DNA from: Blautia wexlerae
GTDB lineage: Bacteria; Bacillota; Clostridia; Lachnospirales; Lachnospiraceae
DNA length: 64,000 bases
Direction: 5' to 3'
Assembly: GCF_013300825.1 (NCBI RefSeq)
Contig: NZ_JAAIMY010000001.1
Span: 186,001 to 250,000 of the forward strand
Below are positions 33,921 through 42,493 of the stretch, piece by piece. The translations under genes and the position numbers were made by a program. The notes below the pieces were generated by a model that saw only the letters and a program-made list of their open reading frames with translations, did no database searches and was not told the origin of the DNA. How positions within the stretch are numbered: position 1 is the stretch's first letter; each line of letters begins with the position of its first letter.

Positions 33921-35475
33921 TCAGAAACTGATTATTGGATATTACCGCCTTTCCATGGAAGATGACTCAGAGGGAGAAAGTAACAGCATTATTAATCAGA
34001 GAAAACTGGTAAAAGATTATATTTCCAATATTCCTGAACTGGTGGCTATGCCCTTTCAGGAGTTCTACGACGATGGATATTCTGGTTCCAGTATGGAACG
34101 TCCGGCAATTAAGCAGGTTCTGGAACTTGCCAGGGAGAATAAAGTGCAGTGTATTGTAGTAAAAGATTTTTCACGTTTTGCCAGAAACTATATTGAGATG
34201 GGAACTTATCTGGAACAGATTTTTCCATTCCTGGGAGTACGATTCATTTCTATCTCAGACCGATATGATTCTAAAGATTATAAGGGAAAGAGTTCGGATA
34301 TTGAAGTACAGTTTAAAGGACTGATAGCAGATTTTTATGTGAAAGACCAGTCCGTAAAGGTAAAAGCGGCAGTCAGTACCAGACGAGGAAAAGGGGAGTA
34401 TTGCTGTGGCTCTGCACCGTATGGGTATCGAATCAATCCTGAAAGTAAGAAAGAACTGGTGATTGTAGAGGACGAAGCGGAAGTGATTCGCAGAGTATTT
34501 GAACTGACCAATCAGCGATATTCCAAGATGGAGATTTGTAAGTTATTCAATGAAGAGGGTGTATTGACTCCCTTGCAGTCTATGAGCAGACGACAGAAAT
34601 CAGACAGCAAGAAAGCTGCATCAAGAGGATTGCAGTGGACGAGTGATATGATACGGAAGATTGTGGATGATAAGACTTATATAGGCTGTATGGTCTATGG
34701 AAAGACAAAGATTCCAGATCCCGGAACAGGGAAAGAAGTACCAGTGCCGAGAAATCAGTGGAAAGTGATGGAAAACCATCACGAGCCGATCGTATCAAAA
34801 GAGGTCTTTGAGAAAGCACAGTCTCTGCAGATCAGATACACCAAGAAAAGCAAATTTGACAGGGAAACAACACTATTAGGTGGCTATGTAAAATGCGGGA
34901 ATTGTCGCAGAAGTCTGACTTCAAGCAGTCCTGTTCATGGTCATATCCTTTATAGCTGTGCTTACAGTAAAGGAAAAGAAGATACAGGGTGTTTTGCCGG
35001 GAAAGCGGATAACAAAATGCTGGAGCATATCGTGCTGGCAGAAATAAAGGCTTACTTACGTCAGAATATCAGCCAAGAACAGATGCAGCAATCCATGAGA
35101 AAACAGCATGAGGACAGTATAGAAGCCTATAAGACGGAAAGTGCAGATTGTGAAAAGTGTCAAGAACAAATAAAAATCCAGAACCGCCAGAACTACGAGA
35201 AGTATCACGAGGGACAGATGAACCAGAACCAGTTTATGGAAGCCAAGAAGCAGTTGGAAGAAGAAAGAGAACGACTGCAGAAACGTGTACAGGAACTGGA
35301 TGAGTTGATAAACGACGAGAAAGAAATCCTGATGAAAAAGAATATTCCGGTGGAGCAAATGTTGAAGTATTTAGGCTATGAGAAGCTGACACGAGAGATG
35401 CTGGAAGAATATGTGCAGGGAATATATGTGTATGATGACGGGAGAGTGGAGGTGGAGTGGAAATCACTGACTTGA
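33913..35475 (+). CDS. Large serine recombinase 3
   Basis: 520 residues with catalytic Ser14 (GYYRLSMEDD), KDFSRFARNYIE, SAPYGYRIN, and zinc ribbon CGNCRRSL...CAYSKGKEDTGC, then a coiled coil. All three copies keep their catalytic Ser and zinc ligands, so none looks dead. They are diverged from each other, which argues for distinct roles rather than recent duplication. The stop codon is two bases before the first right-end repeat. Confidence 0.93.
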   Translation: MSDQKLIIGYYRLSMEDDSEGESNSIINQRKLVKDYISNIPELVAMPFQEFYDDGYSGSSMERPAIKQVLELARENKVQCIVVKDFSRFARNYIEMGTYLEQIFPFLGVRFISISDRYDSKDYKGKSSDIEVQFKGLIADFYVKDQSVKVKAAVSTRRGKGEYCCGSAPYGYRINPESKKELVIVEDEAEVIRRVFELTNQRYSKMEICKLFNEEGVLTPLQSMSRRQKSDSKKAASRGLQWTSDMIRKIVDDKTYIGCMVYGKTKIPDPGTGKEVPVPRNQWKVMENHHEPIVSKEVFEKAQSLQIRYTKKSKFDRETTLLGGYVKCGNCRRSLTSSSPVHGHILYSCAYSKGKEDTGCFAGKADNKMLEHIVLAEIKAYLRQNISQEQMQQSMRKQHEDSIEAYKTESADCEKCQEQIKIQNRQNYEKYHEGQMNQNQFMEAKKQLEEERERLQKRVQELDELINDEKEILMKKNIPVEQMLKYLGYEKLTREMLEEYVQGIYVYDDGRVEVEWKSLT

Positions 35476-35476
35476 T

Positions 35477-35644
35477 TTGTAGCAATAATGTAACGTCCAC
35501 TACTACTGAACTTGTAGCAATGACGTTACATCCTCCCTGCTGATTTTGTGACAACAATATAACGTCCTCTGTTCCCAAACAACGGTTTTATGGGAAAAAT
35601 CGAGGAAAAAAGGTCAAAAAGTTTGTAGCAATGACTTGACATCC
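35477..35644 (+). repeat. Right-end repeat array of the element (four copies)
   Basis: Copies begin at 35477, 35512, 35546 and 35623, consensus TTGTAGCAATGACGTAACAT followed by CC. The first three are spaced 35 and 34 bp and the last 77 bp away. The left end has one copy at 15546. Each is partly dyadic (TGTA...TACA in the second copy). Probably recombinase-binding or attachment sites. Confidence 0.65.
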
Positions 35645-35727
35645 TCGGGGCGATTATGTCTTGCAGAAAGTATTCCATTATAGTTGAAAAATAAGCCTTT
35701 TCGTGAAAAACAGTCGTATGTCTGTTA

Positions 35728-37497
35728 TTATCCGGAAAATTTATCACTGTAATGAATATGCATATCTTCCCAGTCCATGAATAATACATAGAACACCCTT
35801 CCGTATTGCTGGCTTTCTACGATTCTTCCGTGATCGAGGACAGAAAGATAGGAGCCGTCAGCTTTTCGGAGGTGAAAGTGAATATAGTCATTTTCATTAC
35901 CACTATCAATCTGTTCCCAGATGCTAGATTCTATCTGTTTCTGTTCATCTTTCAGGATCAGGTTGCGGAAGCGCTTATTGGTGAGTCTGAAGAGCTCGTC
36001 CATATCTTTATATCCGGTCATATGAAGGAACTCATGGTTTGCATAAAAGAGTTCGTCATCGTCTTTGTCCGCTCTGTATATGATAAATGCACCCGGAAGG
36101 TGTTCAGAGATATCTTTAAATGCGAATCCCAGTTGTTTACGGATTCCGGACTGAAGACCTTCCCTGTAGGCCATACACCCGTTTTTTTCGTGAAGTTTTA
36201 TTTCATAAAGGGCTGCATCTGCACAGCGCATAAGCTGTGAACGGCTGGCTACAAATGTGGGATATTCCGCATATCCCAGAGAAATGTTAAATGACTGTTT
36301 TTTTCCCTTGTATGAGAATGCCTTTGGAAGTCCGGTAAATTGCTGCAGCAGTTCTTTTGCATCTTCACAAGTATAATTTTGTAAAAGAATACAGAATTCA
36401 TCCCCGCCGTTTCTTCCCAGTAATGCATCAGATGGAAAAAATGTTTTCATGCTGTCTGCCAGATTCTTTAATGCTTTGTCTCCATAGGCGTGGCCATAGA
36501 TATCATTAATAAACTTAAAATCATCGATATCAAGGAGTGCAGCCACAAAATGTGCTTTCGGATTTTTATCCATCATCTTTTCTGCTGATTCGTCAAATCC
36601 ATAGCGGTTGTAAATACCTGTAAGAGAATCCGTGCGTGCCAGTATCTGAAATTTATTTTTGTTTTCGTTTGATACCAGCCATGCCCTGATAAGTCCCGAC
36701 AGAAGTAAGGTGATGACAGTAAATATTATACTGGCTTTTGCTATTAATAAATTGTCTTGCCATCCGCTTTCAGGAGTTAATTCAAACTTCCAGCTTTCTT
36801 TCCCTATGGTAAAATCATAAGAAACCGGCTGCGTTATCTGACCATCTGACTGGTAAACGGTTTTATAAGTGTCACTCCAGGGAGTTTCTGTTTTGGAAAG
36901 TCTGTACTCATATCCAAAACCTGAAAGTGCATGGATCGAGTCGGAAAAAATATCAGGAACACGCAGGATAACAATGGTAAATCCCCAGAAATACGCCTGT
37001 CCGTGCTCATCATTCAGGTAGACCGGATTGCGAACAGCAATTCCATAGCCGCCCTGTTTCAATTCAAAGGGTCCCTGTGTAATGATTGTATGGTTGTCTC
37101 TTGCATAACAGGAAATTCTGCCACGGTCTTTATCATGGAGCAGATCAATTTTACCTGCCTCATTTCCCTCAGCAGGATAAATATCTGTTACAACACCGTC
37201 CGGAGCAAGCTGTACACTTTCAATAGAATCAGATATAAGATTTTCTGCAATCGTATCAAATTGCTTGATATCTCCATTTCCACTGATCAGAACCTGTTTC
37301 AGAGTATCTGTGATCGCAATTCCATTTATAATTTCATTTTTAATACGTTCGCCGTAGGTTGATACATTTAATTGTGCAGTTGTGCGGCTCTGCCATTTTT
37401 CGTGAGTGTCTGTTTTGTATACGATGAAACCAACAAGGCACATGCTCAGTAAAAAAACGATAAGAGGCACAAGATTTTTTTTCTTCACCTGTTTCAC
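35728..37497 (-). CDS. CHASE-GGDEF-PAS protein, diguanylate cyclase
   Basis: 589 residues. Membrane helix about 9-28, extracytoplasmic CHASE-like sensor about 40-245 (VVTDIYPAEGNEAGKIDL), second helix about 255-275, GGDEF domain about 285-440 with intact GGDEF at 364-368, then a PAS domain about 455-580. It should make cyclic di-GMP in response to an outside signal. No RxxD inhibitory site precedes GGDEF. A PAS domain behind GGDEF is less common. Its 3' end lies 84 bases from the mobile element. Confidence 0.88.
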   Translation of the reverse strand: MKQVKKKNLVPLIVFLLSMCLVGFIVYKTDTHEKWQSRTTAQLNVSTYGERIKNEIINGIAITDTLKQVLISGNGDIKQFDTIAENLISDSIESVQLAPDGVVTDIYPAEGNEAGKIDLLHDKDRGRISCYARDNHTIITQGPFELKQGGYGIAVRNPVYLNDEHGQAYFWGFTIVILRVPDIFSDSIHALSGFGYEYRLSKTETPWSDTYKTVYQSDGQITQPVSYDFTIGKESWKFELTPESGWQDNLLIAKASIIFTVITLLLSGLIRAWLVSNENKNKFQILARTDSLTGIYNRYGFDESAEKMMDKNPKAHFVAALLDIDDFKFINDIYGHAYGDKALKNLADSMKTFFPSDALLGRNGGDEFCILLQNYTCEDAKELLQQFTGLPKAFSYKGKKQSFNISLGYAEYPTFVASRSQLMRCADAALYEIKLHEKNGCMAYREGLQSGIRKQLGFAFKDISEHLPGAFIIYRADKDDDELFYANHEFLHMTGYKDMDELFRLTNKRFRNLILKDEQKQIESSIWEQIDSGNENDYIHFHLRKADGSYLSVLDHGRIVESQQYGRVFYVLFMDWEDMHIHYSDKFSG

Positions 37498-37688
37498 CTC
37501 ATTTTTATCGGATATTTTTATGATGGAACATTATAGCACAGAAATGAAAAAACGTAATGAATTTTTTTTAAAACATAGGTACAAAAACATAGGCAAAATC
37601 AGACAAAAGTTTCTTAAAGTGAAAATGTTGTAGATATGAGGAAAACATGTTATGGTATGTATACAATGCGTAAAGAGGAGCAGAAAAA

Positions 37689-38387
37689 ATGAAGTACGAA
37701 CATATCACAGAGGGCCGTTTCATAGATCGTCCTAATCGGTTTATTGCACATGTGGAAATCAATGGGCAGGTGGAAACGGTTCATGTAAAGAATACAGGCA
37801 GGTGCAGGGAGCTTCTGATCCCGGGTACACAGGTTTTTCTGGAAAGGAGCAGTAATCCGGCGAGAAAGACGGCCTATGATCTGGTCTGTGTAAATAAAGA
37901 GGGCAGGGGCCTGATCAATATGGACTCTCAGATTCCCAATAAGGCAGCGCTGGAATGGATAAAGGCAGGACATCTTTTCCCGGAAAAGATTCAGGTAATA
38001 CCAGAGAAGACCTACGGAAATTCCAGATTTGATATTTATGTCTGTTCAGAGAAACGCAAGGCTTTTATAGAAGTGAAAGGCGTCACGCTGGAATCTGACA
38101 ATATAGCACGATTCCCTGATGCACCTACAGAAAGAGGGGTGAAGCATCTGAGGGAACTGATCCATTGTATGCAGGAAGGATATGAAGCTTATCTGCTTCT
38201 GGTGATCCAGATGAAGGGAGTTGACAGGTTTGAGCCAAACTGGGAGACTCATCGGGAATTTGGAGAAACCCTGCAGGAGGCGGAAAGGGCAGGAGTGCAT
38301 ATTCTGGCTTATGACTGCCTGGTAGAACCTGACAGAATGGAAATTCAGGATTCGGTACCTGTATGTCTTACTTCTGAACGGAAATAA
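37689..38387 (+). CDS. sfsA: SfsA family protein
   Basis: The 232-residue protein matches the SfsA (sugar fermentation stimulation) family along its length: the N-terminal OB-like part with HVKNTGRCRELL (about 35-46) and the nuclease-like core FIEVKGVTLE (about 122-131). SfsA is a DNA-binding protein whose role outside E. coli is not settled. GAGGAG precedes the ATG at a proper distance. Confidence 0.92.
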   Translation: MKYEHITEGRFIDRPNRFIAHVEINGQVETVHVKNTGRCRELLIPGTQVFLERSSNPARKTAYDLVCVNKEGRGLINMDSQIPNKAALEWIKAGHLFPEKIQVIPEKTYGNSRFDIYVCSEKRKAFIEVKGVTLESDNIARFPDAPTERGVKHLRELIHCMQEGYEAYLLLVIQMKGVDRFEPNWETHREFGETLQEAERAGVHILAYDCLVEPDRMEIQDSVPVCLTSERK

Positions 38388-38399
38388 AAAAAGTATTCC

Positions 38400-38589
38400 C
38401 GCAATCAGCAGGTCCTATTCAAAAATTGCGATGACTGCCAATGCTTTTGAGGAAGATCGTAAAAAGGCAATCAAGGCGGGTATGAACGCTCATATTGCCA
38501 AACCAATCAGTGTAGATATAATTCTGGAAAATCTGGAGAGAATGCGCCAAAACAGAAAGTATTTTAATGAACCTGCTGAGAAGAGTTAA
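38400..38589 (+). pseudogene. Receiver-domain remnant (C-terminal end only)
   Basis: The frame reads YSKIAMTANAFEEDRKK, then AIKAGMNAHIAKPIS and a short tail to TAA at 38587-38589. This is the alpha4-to-alpha5 end of a response-regulator receiver domain with its conserved Lys. The phosphorylated Asp half and any kinase are missing, and sequence before about 38400 does not continue the fold. Leftover of a deleted hybrid kinase or regulator gene. Confidence 0.75.
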
Positions 38590-38612
38590 AAACTTTTCAG
38601 CAGGTTTTAATT
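38570..38612 (+). terminator. Terminator inherited from the receiver gene
   Basis: Arms AACCTGCTGAGAAG and CTTTTCAGCAGGTT; overlaps the remnant's last codons. Confidence 0.8.
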
Positions 38613-38759
38613 TATCCAAAAAATTACATGCATACTGTCAGAAGTGCTAGTGTAAATATCTGAGCGCTCACGTATAATATAGATAACCAAAAAAACTTCT
38701 CACAAAATTAAGTAAAAAAGAGTCCGAGAAGTACATTAAAAAAGAAAGGAGATGTTTGT

Positions 38760-39593
38760 ATGAGTAAAAAAATGAGGTTGTGGATGGCAGGAACAGTAGG
38801 AGTCTTAATGGCAGGCTTTATGAGCGTAAGTGTTTATGCCCTTGAAGAAAAGGATGTTATTGGAACCTGGTATGTAAACGAGCTTTCTATGGGCGAAGGT
38901 GCATCCTTTCATCCGGGGGCAATGGGAATGGAAGTGACCGTGGACATTAAAGAAGACGGTAAAATGAAAACAACAAGTTCTGTTTATGGGGAAGAGCCTG
39001 AAGTAGATGAATCAGAGTGGAAAATAGAAAATGATAAAATTTTGATGACTCATAATGATCAGACAGGAGAATGTGAGTACAAGGACGGTAAGATAACCTT
39101 AACAGCAGATGGAACGACAATGATCCTGAGTCAGGAAAAGGAAGAGTATGAGCCTTATGTACCGGGCAAACCGGTAGAAAATCCAACCATGAAGGATTTT
39201 GAAGGAGAATGGAGCTGTACTCTGATGGAAGCATTTGGAATGCAGATGCCTGTTAATGCTGACTTTACAGGATTTGAAATGAGTATGTCTGTGGAAGACG
39301 GAAAGGCTGAAATTATCTTAATAGAGAGCGGAGAAGAGACAAAAGTAGAACTTCAGGGCGACGTGGAAGGAAACGCACTGGTATTAAAGGCTGTAACAGA
39401 GGATGAGGCAGGAACTATGTTTTTCAGTCTTGATAATATGAAGTTCAATTTACTGGATGATGGAAAACTGTGTTTGATAGCAGAAGACGATGCAGAGGAA
39501 TCTGATGACGGCGAAGAAGCAGATGATTCTGAAACAGGTGAAGTTGATTTTTCCGTAAAGACATATTTTGAAAAAATAATTGTTACAGAATAA
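38760..39593 (+). CDS. Secreted acidic protein, lipocalin-like repeats
   Basis: 277 residues with a signal peptide (GVLMAGFMSVSVYA, cut near residue 28). Two related beta-rich units begin GTWYVNEL (about 36) and GEWSCTLM (about 155), as in lipocalin-like domains that clostridia secrete in many copies. A strongly acidic stretch (AEDDAEESDDGEEADD) lies near residue 245. No lipobox, sorting signal or enzyme motif. The function is unknown. Confidence 0.75.
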   Translation: MSKKMRLWMAGTVGVLMAGFMSVSVYALEEKDVIGTWYVNELSMGEGASFHPGAMGMEVTVDIKEDGKMKTTSSVYGEEPEVDESEWKIENDKILMTHNDQTGECEYKDGKITLTADGTTMILSQEKEEYEPYVPGKPVENPTMKDFEGEWSCTLMEAFGMQMPVNADFTGFEMSMSVEDGKAEIILIESGEETKVELQGDVEGNALVLKAVTEDEAGTMFFSLDNMKFNLLDDGKLCLIAEDDAEESDDGEEADDSETGEVDFSVKTYFEKIIVTE

Positions 39594-39596
39594 GGT

Positions 39597-39642
39597 AAAA
39601 TACTGCCGCACCATTCCGGTGAGGCAGTATGGGTTTTCAGAT
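39597..39642 (+). terminator. Terminator-like hairpin
   Basis: Arms ATACTGCC and GGCAGTAT, then GGGTTTT; the T-run is short, and read-through to the next gene is plausible. Confidence 0.5.
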
Positions 39643-39660
39643 AAAAAAGGAGGATAGGGT

Positions 39661-40605
39661 ATGGGATTATTTGATAAGAAAATCTGTGACATCTGCGGAG
39701 AGAAAATTGGTTTATTGGGAAATCGAAAACTGGATGACGGAAATCTGTGTAAGGATTGTGCGAAAAAATTATCACCATGGTTTGAGGAGCGGCGGCACAG
39801 TACGGTAGAGGATATCAAACGCCAGCTGGAATATCGTGAAAAAAACAAAAAAGCGGTAATGGACTTTTGTATAACCCGTCAGATCAATACCAGAAATTAC
39901 AATGTTTTTATTGATGATAATAAGGGGAATTTTACTGTTGCGCGGAAACTGGATGTCAATGAAAACCCGGACATAGTTCCTTTATCAGCCATTGTACAGT
40001 GCAGAGTTGATGTAGACCAACAGCAGCAAGAGGAAACATATACAAAGGATGGAGAAACTGTAAGTTATCAGCCTCCGGTATATAAATATGAATTTGATTA
40101 TACCATGCGTATTAAAGTGAGAACCCAGTGGTTTGATGATATGGATTTTCGCCTGAATACTTTTTCCATAAGCAGTGACAAAAGAAGAGAACTGATGGAA
40201 GTAGAGCAGACCGCATATCAGATTATTGCAGCACTGACACCAAACGCAGCCGGAATGCAGTTCGGAATGTCAGGAATGAACATGACCGGAGGAATGCAGT
40301 CCGGAATGCCGGGAATGAACATGAACGGAGGAATGCAGCCTGGGATGTCAGGAATGAATATGACCGGAGGGATGCAGTCTGGGATGCCGGGAATGAACAT
40401 GAACGGAAGAATGCAGCCCGGAATGTCCGGAATGAACATGAACGGAGGAATGCAGCAGATGGGAATGTCAGAAACGAACATGACCGGAGGAATGCAATCC
40501 GGAATGTCAGGAATGCAGCAGAATGGCAGTTCGTGGAAATGCCAGTGTGGTGCAGAGAATACCGGAAGGTTTTGTGAATACTGTGGTCAGCCAAGACCGT
40601 TTTAA
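39661..40605 (+). CDS. Zinc-ribbon protein with Met/Gly tandem repeats
   Basis: 314 residues. The N-terminal DUF4428-type zinc ribbon has CDICGEKIG and CKDCAKKL (residues 10-40). A folded middle part of about 150 residues follows. Then come about six and a half 13-residue repeats of the form GMSGMNMTGGMQS (about 197-290), and a C-terminal zinc ribbon CQCGAENTGRFCEYCG. The Met-rich repeats could bind copper or simply be a flexible linker. Cytoplasmic by lack of signal peptide. Confidence 0.8.
   Translation: MGLFDKKICDICGEKIGLLGNRKLDDGNLCKDCAKKLSPWFEERRHSTVEDIKRQLEYREKNKKAVMDFCITRQINTRNYNVFIDDNKGNFTVARKLDVNENPDIVPLSAIVQCRVDVDQQQQEETYTKDGETVSYQPPVYKYEFDYTMRIKVRTQWFDDMDFRLNTFSISSDKRRELMEVEQTAYQIIAALTPNAAGMQFGMSGMNMTGGMQSGMPGMNMNGGMQPGMSGMNMTGGMQSGMPGMNMNGRMQPGMSGMNMNGGMQQMGMSETNMTGGMQSGMSGMQQNGSSWKCQCGAENTGRFCEYCGQPRPF
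40252..40530 (+). repeat. 39-bp coding tandem repeats
   Basis: About seven units of 39 bp, alternating T/S and N/P versions, giving a 78-bp higher period. One unit has an extra codon and one reads ETNMTGG. They encode the Met/Gly segment. Confidence 0.85.
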
Positions 40606-40737
40606 GTAATGATTAAACAGAGTGGACATAATTGTTTACTCTGTTTGTGATAAAAAACTCTGAAAATAGATGATTTCTCTAAAAACTATATGACAAAATA
40701 GTGCTTTATAGTATAATTATTACAAAAATGGATTAGG

Positions 40738-40804
40738 GCGTATTTGAAAAATCATTCCTGTAAATTGTGACGCACATCTTGCGTAAAGCATTTTTCAAAC
40801 ACGC
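40738..40804. repeat. 67-bp foldback repeat
   Basis: Arms 40738-40752 and 40790-40804 match at 14 of 15 positions (GCGTATTTGAAAAAT). An inner ACGCA/TGCGT hairpin sits between them. 40606-40825 otherwise holds an AAACAGAGT/ACTCTGTTT hairpin and AT-rich DNA. Confidence 0.6.
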
Positions 40805-40825
40805 TCCGGTGAAAGAGGAATTTTC

Positions 40826-42493
40826 ATGACATACAACAAAAAGAGGACTCTGTCATATGGAGTGATTCTGATAAGTGTGTTGCTGGCTTATTTCTGCAGG
40901 CAGGTGAGAACGGAAAATATTTTTATGAGAAATCTGGCAGATCAGTGTCGTAGCTGTATTTATCTGGGAATGTACTGTGCCTGGGTGATTTATCTGAGAA
41001 AACATGTAGTGCATAAAAAAACGCGCAGATGCCTGACTGCAATTGGCTGTCTGATGGTATTCTGGTTCTTTGTGCGGACAGTAAAATTTCATATTTTTCA
41101 TGATCCTCTTGGAGAACATATCTGCTGGTATCTATATTATATTCCCATGATCCTGATTCCGGTTCTGGGTTTGGCAGCAGCAATGTTTTTGGGCGAAAAG
41201 GAGGAAGAGAAAACGGTCAGAAAGGTTATAATTTTATTGACCGTGGCAGCGATATTGATCGTAAGTGTTTTTACAAATGATTTGCATCAGCTGGTATTTC
41301 GTTTTTCCAAACAGCCCCCATTTTCGGATAAAGATTACAGTTATGGTATTGTTTTTATGGTGATTCAGGGATGGATCTTGATCTGTCTGACAGGGATGGA
41401 AATTATTCTGATCAGAAAAAGCAGAATTCCGGGAAAGAAACAGTTCTGGCTGCCAGTGATTCCGGGAATATTACTTCTGGGATGGAATATCGGAAATATA
41501 CTCCGCCTGCCTTTCATCAAAATCATTGCAGGGGATATGACGGCAGTGTGCTGCCTTTTAATGGCAGCAATTTTTCAGGGTTGTATATTATGTGGATTGA
41601 TACAGACCAATAATCGATATTTTGAATTATTTCAGACTTCCGGAGGACTGGATGCAGAGATTACGGATCATTCTTTTCAGCGCTATTATCATTCCGGTGA
41701 TTTTCCCGAGCTGTCGCCTGAACTGCGTAAAATCATAATAGACAGATCATCAGTACAGGAACAGGGAATCCGGATTAACCATATTCCTATAAGGGGAGGA
41801 CATTTGTTTTGGTCGGAGGATATTTCGGTACTGCTGGATCAGTATCAGGATATTCGGGAACAGCAGGAGGAACTGACTGCCAGAAACCGTCTGTTACAGA
41901 AAGCTTATCAGAAAGAGGCTGAGCGGAGAAAGACAGAAGAACAGAACCGTCTGTTAAATATGATACAGAATCAGACAGCCGGTCAGCTGGAATTGCTGTC
42001 ACAGTTTATGGAGGAGCTGGAACGGACAGAATCAAGGGAACAATATGATCGGATTCTCGGTAAAATTGTAGTTGTTGGTACGTATTTGAAGCGGAGAAAG
42101 AATCTGGTGCTGACACAATATGCATCAGATGGAAATCTGCTTACAATGGAAGATCTCAGACAAAGCCTGGCAGAATCCTGTGACAGCTTAAAATTATGCA
42201 GGATTCGGGCTGCTTACTACGTGGAAAATGTGGATGTGCGGCTGAATGCAGATGATATACTAAAATGCTATGACATCTTTGAATGGCTTGTGGAACGATT
42301 GGTTGATACCATGCAGTCTGTTTTTTACCGTGTGTCGCAGATTGATGATGCCTTGCGGGTTTCGGTTCATATTGTATCAGAGGCGGATCTGCGTGGATTT
42401 ATCTCGGAAAGGCCGGAATTAAAAGTGCAGCAGGAAGATGAAAACGAATGGTTTATTAGTTGTATCGTCTTCAGAAAGAGAGGCGGAAGATGA
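40826..42493 (+). CDS. 7TM sensor protein with degenerate kinase-like C-terminus
   Basis: 555 residues. About seven membrane helices in residues 10-255 match the N-terminal 7TM region of clostridial histidine kinases. A PAS-like segment and a coiled coil (about 330-390) follow, then a C-terminal region that is placed like a kinase core but has no clear phosphoacceptor His or ATP-binding N and G boxes. It overlaps the kinase gene's start by four bases (ATGA). Probably a signal-input partner for that kinase. Confidence 0.7.
   Translation: MTYNKKRTLSYGVILISVLLAYFCRQVRTENIFMRNLADQCRSCIYLGMYCAWVIYLRKHVVHKKTRRCLTAIGCLMVFWFFVRTVKFHIFHDPLGEHICWYLYYIPMILIPVLGLAAAMFLGEKEEEKTVRKVIILLTVAAILIVSVFTNDLHQLVFRFSKQPPFSDKDYSYGIVFMVIQGWILICLTGMEIILIRKSRIPGKKQFWLPVIPGILLLGWNIGNILRLPFIKIIAGDMTAVCCLLMAAIFQGCILCGLIQTNNRYFELFQTSGGLDAEITDHSFQRYYHSGDFPELSPELRKIIIDRSSVQEQGIRINHIPIRGGHLFWSEDISVLLDQYQDIREQQEELTARNRLLQKAYQKEAERRKTEEQNRLLNMIQNQTAGQLELLSQFMEELERTESREQYDRILGKIVVVGTYLKRRKNLVLTQYASDGNLLTMEDLRQSLAESCDSLKLCRIRAAYYVENVDVRLNADDILKCYDIFEWLVERLVDTMQSVFYRVSQIDDALRVSVHIVSEADLRGFISERPELKVQQEDENEWFISCIVFRKRGGR

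Larger units (their letters stand above)
15546..35644 (+). mobile_element. Integrative mobilizable element, about 20 kb, with three serine recombinases
   Basis: The outer limits are set by a 20-nt repeat (core TTGTAGCAATGAC) at 15546 and again four times at 35477-35644. Inside are TnpV, primase, ParM-like, MobC, relaxase, cargo and three tandem large serine recombinases. No type IV secretion genes are present, so transfer would need a helper element. The exact crossover points are not determined and could be any of the four right-hand repeats. Confidence 0.75.

Noticed and set aside
35477-35644. Right-end repeats considered as a CRISPR array
   Set aside because: Only four degenerate copies of 20 nt with short unequal spacers and no cas gene.
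40252-40530. Tandem repeats considered as a CRISPR array
   Set aside because: The 39-bp units are contiguous with no unique spacers and are in frame within a coding gene.
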